A program made the translations under genes and the position numbers. 64,000 nucleotides of DNA from Lepidonotus clava (lineage: Eukaryota; Annelida; Polychaeta; Phyllodocida; Polynoidae), in NCBI GenBank assembly GCA_936440205.1, contig OW387135.1:22918792-22982791 (forward strand), read 5' to 3'. The notes beneath the pieces were generated by a model that did not search any database, was not told the DNA's origin, and worked only from the letters and a program-made list of their open reading frames with translations. Position 1 is the stretch's first letter. Every line of letters starts with the position of its first letter. This document shows, piece by piece, positions 48,301 through 55,200 of the stretch.

Positions 48301-50645
48301 GATAAACTCAAGTCGTTGGGGTAATGGATAGGTGAGAGAGCTCCCATCAGGTAGGATTACCGGATTTTCGGGGCGTTTTCCCCCTGATGGGCTGGAGTTA
48401 TCCGCGGTGTTTTGTCGTTGTTTTAGGTTTCCTGAAGAAAATAGGTTATCTCCATCGGAAACTTCCTGTTCGCCTTCACCTCCCGCTGCGGGCAGTAAAC
48501 GATAAGGAACACTTTGGTTACACCACGGATTGTTCACATCAGATTCACAGGTGGAGCGAGAGCTAGTACCAGTTTCGTGGTCCGTAGGTGGTACGTACCC
48601 TGGGTTCCAATATTGCTGATATTCCGTGAGACGGTTCTTCCCTTCAACTCGTCCCGAGTGTGTTAGTGTTTCAAGTCCTTCGTCAAGAACCGGCCTATCT
48701 TTGGACCCTAGGTGCCAGGGAAATGGTTTACCTTTGCCACGGGTTTGGTAATTTTGTGCACCTTCGGGGCAGAGCTGCTTGGGTCTGGCTGCGACCTCCT
48801 GTCTCTGTGCCTCCCCGTCTAAGGGATTACCTACCAGGTGGCGGTTTTCCACATTCCCTGTATATGATGTTGACACATCGTGTCCTGCGGGCCGCAAAGA
48901 TTGAGGCTTGGGGTCAGAGGAAGCCTCAAAATCACCGGTGGCTGACATCAAGGATGAGCAAAACGGCACAAGTCATGTTTCGGGTATCTCCACCAAATGA
49001 ACTATTGTTAATGTTTGATTTAAGACTGCGTAAGATTCGTGTATATCCAAGCCTTCGTAAGTTGCTTTCCAGAATGTCTGAGTAATTCAGACCGCGTTTA
49101 AAGTTTGTCCATTCACTTCCCAATAGTTCAAAAGAAATGAACGCTGAGGGAGCTTCTTAATATGAAAGGGTTTTTATTCAATAAACATCTCATCCCGAGT
49201 CAAAGCCACCGTGTATAAGTCTTCATCAGTCCACCTCCCATCTCCTATCAGCAATCAACCACATTTAGAACACGAGTTGCTCCAACGCCTTCTAGACCAT
49301 TCTAGCATTCAGCTCTAACACAATCCTATGTCCGAGGTAGTGGGTATTGGTAAACTCCAGTCTGTTACACGGAGTCGATGTACTTACTCCAGGTATAACT
49401 CCTTGGCTAAACATGTTTAGCTGATGTTCTCACTAAACTGAGTGATTACTAACTTCTAACCAACTCGCTCACTAACTCACTAACTGCTCGCTCCCTACCT
49501 TGCAGCGCCTTTTATACTGGTTAACAGGTGGCGCTAGGAGCGTAAGATATTTCTCCTAGAAGTAGACTAGAAGTAGACTTGCTAAGCCTGATCCTTGTTG
49601 GATTATATATTATGACAATGTATTAAAAGTACTAAGCCATTAGTACAGTAAAAGACTATAAGGATCATATGCTTTTTTTTTTTTTTTTTTTTTTTTAGAA
49701 AATCAGAAAAATAAAATGTCCTGGTATGTTTTCCTTTATATGAGAACGATATATGGAGTAACCCACCGTTCAACTCCATCTGGTCGAGCAGGTCGACGAC
49801 ACACTGCTGTTGTTTAGGGTAGTGCATCATTTCCACCTGCCACATAGTGCGTGCCACCATTTTGTCTTTGGGTAGGAGCTCCAGGATTTGTTTGTAAATC
49901 GACAAGTCTCGGTGGACATTAAACTCCTGGAAGAAAGTATTGATAAATGTGGAACTTTTTATATAAAGATTTTATTAAATCTGCTAAGAAAATGCTAGAG
50001 TAAGCATCTTAATTTGTACGTTATACATCATTCAATGTGTTTACAAGTAATACTCTATGCTAACTTCAAGGACTGAAAATAAAGAAAACTTTATTCCTTG
50101 ATGTAATTACGATTACAAACTTGGACAAATATTTCGTTAGGGTTTCCTTATAATCAAGACCAAATTAAGCTACTTGACATTGTGGGAATACATCCCTGTA
50201 CATTCTTTAGTTTTAAATGAACCTAAAAAAACATAGCTGATATACTTTCCTTTTTTAGTTATTACCACAATGTATAAAATGATTAGATATCAGTAAGATA
50301 AGCAATCTACTTAATACACACCTTCATTTTTTCCATGGCTGCGTACATAAACTCTACGTTTCCACGGCGATACTTGTCATGCCGTGTGGTGAACTTGTGA
50401 ACAGCTCTTTGAAAAGTCTCTTTGTTTCTTTCATTTTTTGCAATCTCGTCGAAAACCTTTGCTTTGCGAATGGCCACTTGTTGCTCTTTCCTGATCGTTT
50501 CCTTGTCTCTTGCATCCAATATATTGCAGGAGATGCTGGAGGTTTTGAGCTGTCGATTTTGAACTGCATTCCGACTGATGTGTTGCCCAAAAAGAAGTCT
50601 TCCAGTGACGTGTGAACATCTTAACAAGTTCCTTGTTCCAAGCAT
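27326..50645 (-). CDS. ECSIT: ECSIT, mitochondrial complex I assembly and Toll-pathway adaptor
   Basis: Acts in mitochondria in the complex I assembly (MCIA) complex, and in vertebrates and flies also as a TRAF6-binding Toll/BMP intermediate. Five coding exons on the minus strand: 50645-50322, 49926-49767, 28903-28680, 28245-27999, 27603-27326 (TGA); 410 aa (human 431). The N-terminus is Arg-rich without acids (MLGTRNLLRC..), a mitochondrial presequence. Conserved blocks follow: FTTRHDKYRRGNVEF, HRDLSIYKQILELLPKD, HYPKQQQCVVDLLDQME, PYPVPYDLPEDPVELARL, VVSAQSPDQQDLLDQHNP, FVEGGFNVWLRRKSL, and ETNPKLAQIPVVFRL near the end. A splice acceptor at 50659-50660 precedes the ATG, so a non-coding first exon lies upstream. 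The intron between coding exons 2 and 3 is 20.9 kb long because it holds an LTR element on the same strand; the reading frame across it is intact. Confidence 0.96.
29157..29806 (-). repeat. 3' LTR of the retroelement
   Basis: Same 650-bp sequence as the 5' LTR, with the TATA box at 29669-29675. TTTATTCAATAAA at 29332-29344 gives a polyadenylation signal on each strand. Confidence 0.93.
31112..31762 (+). CDS. Opposite-strand ORF of unknown function inside the retroelement
   Basis: 216 codons, opposite in sense to gag-pol-env. The ATG has a near-ideal context (CCACCATGG). Composition looks like a globular protein: hydrophobic strand DDILVVMCNLLDVL, a second strand STFVITTPSGFD, and an Arg-rich C-terminus (RIIRRWARVLGRL). 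The alternation of strands and the Asn after the first strand vaguely recall SGNH-type hydrolases, but no catalytic set is visible, so no function is assigned. Splice-donor-like CCAAGGTAAGTTTG and acceptor-like CCCCCTTACAG motifs lie downstream on the same strand. Confidence 0.6.
   Translation: MVRIAIFCSDREGGIQEYPDLLLSGGEHTCVVFSCRDASTAELSGYAFAHHVMWPDDILVVMCNLLDVLTWDEELDLYIPLYTSSDAAAKFYAETINRAFLNVKSHPAPSTFVITTPSGFDVQRWAFTDSDGSLQKWVNRLIPKVSREVRRANDWFGVPTADTGRVLHAIRTVVDGNITVNDFRELEDGYRPSDRIIRRWARVLGRLIARLPVVAR
31763..36045. other. Long region of the retroelement without sense ORFs
   Basis: About 4.3 kb between the envelope-like ORF and the opposite-strand ORF. It contains only short frames. GACGGCGGTCA occurs at about 34520 and 34570 and again beside the 3' LTR at about 29811, a short dispersed motif of unknown role. 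Confidence 0.6.
36046..38805 (-). CDS. Envelope-like glycoprotein ORF of the retroelement
   Basis: 919 codons. A signal peptide opens it (MKWLVLFVLAIIGGIRG), and a furin-like site GRVKRMKK lies at about residue 150, followed by a long ectodomain with scattered Cys and coiled-coil-like stretches. Two hydrophobic segments near residues 640-665 (GLLTIFCIVVAVTIIGCVLW) and 710-730 (AVAVLAILLAVLVIAIVVLV) are likely membrane anchors, and a cytoplasmic tail of about 190 residues follows. Layout and position after pol fit a retroviral envelope; the fusion-protein class is not resolved. Confidence 0.8.
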   Translation of the reverse strand: MKWLVLFVLAIIGGIRGVHNDSSPPEGLAPNAEVIALEQYGVVLKPGKLMSTADITHVRQGFLITIPRRRSFNKATFGQVCHRYLQGGDALDRACYHIRSLVSWMDQTSQALKGRYREVLNETLSSLIKNTQQDLQNQESELNPGGRVKRMKKLPTMLDDPGWPTFPLPTSWNQGLAADVKFNRELIRVLQESSNQMIEDLALMNEKHDEAVEKVNHVVIGLLDNLRSLNKAHNTTRRRLKLVQHKVDWMELYLNMIPVALEDKLGEMVYLQLMVEQTRVFRKGVQRLTRGQLTMDLVPRQYMVGAVQEVNRYLKGIHPRFHVAFTDPSFYYENSQPSFKFNETTQEFIVYVRVPVVADEHLFRVYEVLTFPVPVTVRGRLKKDALQIVNLPKSVAMSMSRQYYVPLASGSWSGCYGQTITLCKDLPYMKKITDNTCTAALLRRDDLAIQEKCELDYLLEADFGEMAVYLDDGDMLVVSADTRGQMICRNQPAVGVNIENYARVQVECDCAFQTQGAWIPYSLRNCDRHTRITTVVYPHNDLLEAASRVKGWDMNFTTSKNEPTMLESDPIPETIRKDLLEIEESLKAKIPVTSLAKRIQKHRKDLAKGIKKATDRYEVEKHAPWFSIGNFGGGFGLLTIFCIVVAVTIIGCVLWKCWRNHQGKAALAGLTMTLPRAMALEAADPEELLRSEKELTGCPDTTANPTAVAVLAILLAVLVIAIVVLVWRKWRNIRRKTVDGLYVQFANPHMIETIFLGELAMPSDHTYTEGYVLIRDLLVTQLCLKYTLTVTWGAQLMGAATRPGQHPSKVPLPDTLRVSKKLARLMMSNLKYNTRARLLRYSSGLATPVPMGVPRLIDAGWSDVGADWPQPVLGQGTMPNAPPRSTTPTSTATGTGSARKTIRPGTSEINPGTVYEVII
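39052..40023 (-). CDS. Basic accessory ORF of the retroelement
   Basis: About 323 codons between pol and the envelope-like ORF. The N-terminal third is rich in Lys/Arg/Pro (KKPRTPARRPTRTTTGG), then comes a mixed segment with a short predicted helix and a Pro/Gln-rich C-terminus. A second minus-strand frame (38954-39523) overlaps it and is also Ser/Arg-rich; either may be the expressed one. No family recognised. Confidence 0.5.
   Translation of the reverse strand: MKEKAVEKESAKKQPAQTLRRWSWPGRGGVRPDSTDAGIARKKPRTPARRPTRTTTGGAKRSAKSAPAKKKTADKDFYNLSEVSDSEPEPRLTALAKPVQKEEAVNQPVQIQAGWFWDLTQPLFQLFETVDEIRRTVGLDVPKSNKQLAEIKTQIAPFIQRTTQNSKCVKESTSLQTTRGGRPLPTLERRSGGEQLTVAAPGLKVEVAPVQHAPTPPVGNGPAGAPLLHHLQPADPACLDLSSLTTSCNANPSPLLWNQQQWTPTSQPGGPLWPSPLPATNQPQVPNPYPSSQPSYDPTGAVSDWNLLGQDPSEQCAPRPANV
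40684..45616 (-). CDS. Pol region of the retroelement (broken)
   Basis: Ty3/gypsy domain order. Aspartic protease has LVDTGASDCF; reverse transcriptase has KPRLCTDFRMLNQ and the catalytic AYLDDVIVY; RNase H has LLTDASDAACGAAV; integrase has an HHCC finger (HNDILAGGHVGI.., CETCSLRR) and a DDE core (QCDFIGPL, LHTDRGAAF, GNARVERLHKTIE). A basic tail lies beyond the integrase. The domain order with integrase last places it in Metaviridae. The region contains about one clear interruption, so it is treated as a fossil. Confidence 0.93.
45655..48948 (-). CDS. Gag-like ORF of the retroelement
   Basis: About 1,097 codons from the first ATG, much longer than the 300-500 usual for Ty3/gypsy Gag. The first half is acidic and disordered. 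The middle is N/Q/P/G-rich with four tandem NNPPQNLL units and a PPGPPGPPGPPG stretch. Capsid-like helices follow (about residues 800-950, e.g. FRELKRLTAIYDW, KHAEFCGLKQGKDQSVIEF). Near the end is a zinc-knuckle-like CIIHQQHGHSTEAC (C-x2-H-x4-H-x4-C). Structural protein of the particle by family knowledge; the long low-complexity insert is unexplained. Confidence 0.88.
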   Translation of the reverse strand: MSATGDFEASSDPKPQSLRPAGHDVSTSYTGNVENRHLVGNPLDGEAQRQEVAARPKQLCPEGAQNYQTRGKGKPFPWHLGSKDRPVLDEGLETLTHSGRVEGKNRLTEYQQYWNPGYVPPTDHETGTSSRSTCESDVNNPWCNQSVPYRLLPAAGGEGEQEVSDGDNLFSSGNLKQRQNTADNSSPSGGKRPENPVILPDGSSLTYPLPQRLEFISHPLVTPTHPNPGASIPYSTVAKGKTVGRDRGVGREAEGNSEKVGNLQPYRLTYGVETNLDQAGRGAEAQAFDPAEILKQWADSSPEKHIDLERLSDQDSEENVTLKAQDFNTLTHELYGEYEDEYEEENSETEQAAADVRGGSPDRKLAREDKSTSSSYEIITEDVLDTGKKAKLESEDEISVEEIPVKEQWDDHDIQNLHENNMAEGGVPLMDLVEEREDRDQRQQPDEGGAGGVDLGAWHPNRGMDPGGPQQNNGNGQILIQQPDQGVQAGLILPLNQQAQGGQGNQANPPLNQQVQGGQNDQANPQGLIPPLNQQVQGGQDNQANPQGPNPPQNLLNNPPQNLLNNPPQNLLNNPPQNLINNPPPNQPNLGINPGGLQQPGAGGNGGANPGIQQPNPGVNLGGLQQNDGGGQPGQQPGRAVPAGGGVDQNLLPHLLQAMALAANLNAGRGRADNQQGQQAPAGQNNQANPPGPNNPPPNQNNNPFLNQLNNPPNPPNPPPPGPPGPPGPPGQNNPPNPPNQPNIWEILPQLSQALGQTPAPVRETTHSGHQRGPNIRLPWFSGKEDEQIEKYFRELKRLTAIYDWSDAHLLNMALLGLKGRADDWAGALAESEKDSFEKLEAQMTKIFGDRRAKWQKHAEFCGLKQGKDQSVIEFAGVLKQKQVKAEASESMMLAVFLEGLKQGVARQVAILDPKSFTEAVDCATRLESLDKGKGGTKISNAVSELAGSQESEETAALNSISERFGVVLARLEAAPWFQKPKPGQSGTPQSGGNFKQQGYERKDRYENQKGERNSDQKPKSNIAPNREADKGKNLPTQQKVERPRLPFDESKFCIIHQQHGHSTEACLWLKNRLREKPPRIYKDSKASGTEQKNQGN
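48981..48995 (-). promoter_or_regulatory. Primer-binding site
   Basis: Two bases inside the 5' LTR the minus strand reads TGGTGGAGATACCCG. It starts with TGG, complementary to the CCA end of a tRNA, and its position fits tRNA-primed reverse transcription. The tRNA species was not identified. The gag start follows after only about 30 bases. Confidence 0.7.
48998..49647 (-). repeat. 5' LTR of the retroelement
   Basis: 650 bp, TG..CA ends. Read on the minus strand it has a TATA box TATAAAA (49510-49516 on +) within GTATAAAAGGCGC, and about 330 bp further an AATAAA signal (49173-49178 on +), the order expected for U3-R-U5. Confidence 0.93.
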
Positions 50646-50658
50646 ACTAATGTTAATT

Positions 50659-52229
50659 CTGAAACGAGACAACGATCTGTTTAAGAGCGAACTTTTACGC
50701 TTTAATTCCAAAATAGTCAAAACGCAACAAGTGACATATCATATATAACATTCCTGACCTGTAGAGACTTTTGATCTATAGATAGAAAGGTATCTACAAA
50801 CATGTAGTTAGCACCGCCTAATATTCTTGTGAAATAGCCCTGAGCACCTTAGAGTTGTCTTTACATCTTCTATTCTGTATCCTCTTAAAGGAGAACCGCA
50901 AAGGCAATTCTAATTTTCATATTATGTTGAATATGTGTTTCTTAAAAAGTATCTACAGAAAAAACTGATAATATATCATAGATATAAGAGAAATTAATAT
51001 TTAAAAATTATGTTGTATAGTGGCTTCTACTAAATGCATGCGACGTCATCTAGGCTCTTTCAAGCTGATAAGGCTATTGCTATGGTTGACTGCACACACA
51101 GTCAACCATAGCTGTGACTGAGAGCCTAGATGACATTGTGAGATAAGCTGTTAGAGTGTATTCACAATCCTAGCAAAAGCTTACTTATTTGATGATATCA
51201 TGCATGTATGGTAATTTGAGTCTAATTCTGCATAAAATATACATTAATTAAGACTTTTGTACAATATTTTGGATTTTTATTTTCTCCTTTGCGTTTCACC
51301 TTTAAATATTACCTATTTATCATAGTTATGACAGCACATGAGAATGAAACTGGGTAGATCAAGCAATATAAGTTTATTTCAATAATGGCTAGACAACTAG
51401 CCACTCTTCTGGGAAAATTCATTTATCATAAATGAATGACTGTGAAACTTGTTTGGCAAAGTTTGGTGAATTCCTGTGTAACTACTGTTATGTGAAGAGT
51501 TGTAATGTATATTTGTTTTGTTCTATATTAACATATACATAACTGTACTGCATCTCGAAGATCAGGGTAACATGAAGATGTCGTTAATAAAAAAACGAAA
51601 AAATGACTGATAATACACCTTGAAAATACATGTCATGGTGTGTATCTGAAACGGTTTCTTCTAAAACACATTATTATTAGGGCCTATATGAGATTACACA
51701 TGTATATAGTCTATCCTAGCCAATTTTGTATGTGACAACTTGATAGAGAAGTTCTTCAACTTTCATCCTGCCATCCAATTTAATGAGGAGGAGACCAAGG
51801 TGTAATATCTACCGCTACTGCTGATGATGAAAAAAGCACAGTTACACTTTGCTTTGGCTCGACTCAGACTGCCAGTTTTTATAGGGGTGGGCGATAATAG
51901 GATATCCACGTATGAAACTATGATTTTTAGCGAAATATAGCAAAGGATAATGAAATAAAGTACTTAGATCAATCGACAAAATATCTAATATTCGGACTAT
52001 ACACAAGATATGTTACTTTACCTCAAGATGGATATGAAAACTCTGCTATAAGTTATTGCACGATTTGTTGTCCTTCACCGAGTAGGACTCTCCTGTCACG
52101 GAGATTTTTGCGCTGGTTTGCAGCTTACCAACATAACGCAAAAGAGGTGCTCGCGGGGAACAAGTTAGCTTTTCCTAAAAATAAATCGACTTCCGCTCCA
52201 GTATTTTGAGGGCTTGCAGACCTGTCAAA
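50659..52229. promoter_or_regulatory. Divergent ECSIT-HAP40 upstream region
   Basis: 1.6 kb between the two start codons. It holds a TTAA-flanked MITE. On the minus strand CTTGAG/GTAAAG at about 52017-52022 is a good splice donor and could end a non-coding first exon of ECSIT beginning near 52150, which would leave under 200 bp to HAP40 and make a shared promoter. This exon is inferred. Confidence 0.45.
50885..51305. mobile_element. TTAA-flanked MITE (piggyBac-like) with central hairpin
   Basis: TTAA followed by AGGAGAACCGCAAAGG at the left; CCTTTGCGTTTCACCT followed by TTAA at the right. TTAA duplications are the mark of piggyBac-type transposition. At about 51046-51136 a strong inverted repeat (TCATCTAGGCTCT and GCTATGGTTGACTG paired with their reverse) surrounds a short loop. 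Confidence 0.72.
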
Positions 52230-55200
52230 ATGGAAAAAGACGCCGATTTCCTCGGAAAGTATCGAGCAATATCCAACAAATTGAAAAAGTAAGTGAATTC
52301 TCCTTTATTTGCGGCATGATACAGTCAAGGAATCCTCAGACGAAACGAGTTTTCGTCACATAACTTGGGAAAGGGGAGGGGCAAACTTAGCTGCCAGCTG
52401 GGTAGGCTGGGCCCACTGCTTTACCAATTTATAACTGAGGCCTACATCAAAGTACATTGCTAGGCCCATCTGGGACAATTTGAGGAGTGGGCCTAATTTA
52501 ATATTTACATAAGTTGTAGGTAGATCTAACGGCATATCTACACAGATGAATGAATACACAGTTGGATCTAGACCTAAGCCTTGGCTGGGAAGATTCCAGT
52601 TAAGGGGCCCCCTCCTCTCCTCCACTGACTAGGAGTAGGGACGAGTTAGCCTTTTAGGTACGAATCCTAGAGATTGTTTAGAAGAGAGGGATGCTTATCT
52701 AGTTGTCTTCAATTCTAGATGTAGTAGTGCATAGCTAACATTGTACCGTTCATAAGGGGGCCCCTATTCTGAAAGTGTCCCGCCTTGGCTAAGCATTGAA
52801 TAAAAAGGGACACAGATAAACAAAAGTTGAACAACAAAAAGAGAGTGGTCTATAGTATAGTAGATCTACATGTATAGCTTAGGATAGGTTAGGTCTAAAT
52901 ATCTGTAAAGTGTTAGATATCTAATTCTGTTAGCACTGAATAGAATAGCAGCAAATAACCCCCCCCCCCCCCCCCCCTCCTCCAATTGGGATCCGGGATG
53001 GGGGTTCCTTTGGGAGCCTCATAAAAAGAATGTGTCTCCAGCAGCCCCATACTATTTGTAGAAGGCGATAAATGGAGAGATCAGACTCGCCCATTTCATG
53101 TCTGGGAGGCCTTGGGGTCTAACACAGGCCAGGTCACAGTCTAAGACTTTAACAATGTCAGTCGTCACTGCTTGCCTGGAACTCAATATGAAGTTAGAAC
53201 CATAAAACATCACTGGTCGGCCTGGTGTCAGTATCATGTTACTGGGTGGGGTATCATGTGGGCCTTTGACATTATATCTCAGTGAGGCAGCACTTTAAAG
53301 AGGGCATTGGGTTCCACTGCTGCAAATGGGCACCTCATCTCATAGATTCAGTCACTGCCCACTTGGTGTAGATCTAAAACTAGCTGAAAAGCATTATCTT
53401 GTGCAGTCAGTGGTTGGCTGGACTTTAAACGACCCAAACAATCAAAGCAGCAAATACATAAAGATCTAGATCTAGATCTAGATCTACATTATTAAGTCAG
53501 TTGACTATAATTGCTCATTTAAGTGAAGGTAGATCTACAGGAGCTATAATGGCAGATTTGTTTGTAAAATGTATATAATCCTGCTGAACATCTTGTCTAA
53601 TTGACAATTGCTTCTGACATTTAAATGTGATCTTGAAATCATAAAAATCTTGAATCATAATTACCATGTCAATAGACGTTTACAACTGGAATCAAGATAA
53701 CGAGAATCTGAATATTTAGTTCTATTCTCTATGTACATTTAATTGTTACTGGTTACTTATGATCAGATTGTTTCTTTCTGTGTGGATTTATTTATCTCAA
53801 TCTAGATCTAGAACTGATTTAAATTTGAAATTTCTGTTTCAGGAGATTCTTGAAGAAACCTAATGTAGCAGAGGGAAGTGAACAATTCGGTAGGTTCCCA
53901 CTTATCCTGCTCAGGTTTTATTTGCAGAAAAAGAAACACGGAATTATACTTTTAAAAATATAGCGTGTTCCATACACTTTTCACGCCCACGGGTTTTTTC
54001 AGCATATGATTGCCATTAATTTCTTATTACGTCTAACAATGAATTGTTTAGACTCCAATAGTCATACACGACACTGATGATATCAGAAAATCATATCTAA
54101 TTACGACATAAAAGTTAACTTGAAGGAATCTTGTAAGTATGGCCTCACGCAGTCAGCTAGAAAATTCCCTCTATATTTCCACTGACTATGGAATTTCTTA
54201 TTATAGCTTCATTAGCCAAGACTTTGAGACAACAGGAATGTCCGCAGTATGCCGGCTTCTGCTGCCTGGCCCAGGCCCGATGTGAACACACACTGGCCAA
54301 CGCTCCGGGGGAGGCCCAGGCCTTAACCGATGCGGCCAGATCGTTCCTCGAAGCTGAAGTGGCCAATACAGATCTGAGATGCCCCAGCTTCCTGGAACAT
54401 CTGAACGCTGCCATTAATTGTTACAGTCACGCAATACGAGTAAGTGTTCAAATTTCCATGCTTGCAGAACCATACAAGCGTCAATTCTAAAATAAAATAA
54501 AAATTCGATAGCTGTCTTTGTATCTAAAGATTACTCAACTAATATTTGAATTCACATTAACTTCGCAGATGAATTTTTTTTTTTTTTTAAATTACTCAAC
54601 TGATAAGGAAGCTACGGATCTAATGTCTATATTTTGTTGATGTGAGAAAGCTAACATGAAAAGGTGAGATTTTCTTCTTGCAGATTATCTTTATGATGCA
54701 GAGTATTGAATTCTCGTGAATTAGCTGTATTTATTGTCGTGTTCATTTGTCGCAAGAGATTTCTTTCTCAAGAGTTGTAGGTTCTAGGCCTATAACCCTT
54801 GACTTATAAACATATTTCTCTTCTTTTCAGGTTCATATAGAAAATAAACATCCTGCCCTAGCAGCATCGTTGTGTTTGGAAATGGCGAACGCACTTAAGG
54901 TAAACGGTAGATTCATAAGATTAATTATAGTTTACTTTTATAGATGTATCTCAAGCAAATGAATATCACCTTACGAGTTATTGATTTAACTTTCTTGTAA
55001 GTCATGTGAAAGTACAACTATTTACTGTTTTCTACTATTGAAACGTTATCTTTTTTCGCCAATATTTGTCGAGTAAAGAATCTTCTAATTGTGTGTAACA
55101 TATTGCTAAGTGTTTTTTTTTTTTTTTTTTTAATTTCAGTGCCTCAATCGACCCGGTGAAGCCATAGCACATTATCAACGGGGAGCACAACTTCAAATAC

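Larger units (their letters stand above)
29157..49647 (-). mobile_element. 20.5-kb envelope-bearing Ty3/gypsy LTR retroelement in an ECSIT intron
   Basis: A fossil or near-fossil element bounded by two 650-bp LTRs and a 4-bp target duplication GTAA (29153-29156 and 49648-49651). Parts in transcription order: 5' LTR, primer-binding site, gag, pol (protease, reverse transcriptase, RNase H, integrase), a basic accessory ORF, an envelope-like ORF, a long region without sense ORFs, 3' LTR. A 216-codon ORF on the opposite strand sits near the 3' LTR. I saw about one difference between the LTRs, so the insertion is young. Pol has about one clear break; the other large frames look open. At 20 kb it is far above the 5-10 kb usual for Ty3/gypsy elements. 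Confidence 0.93.
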
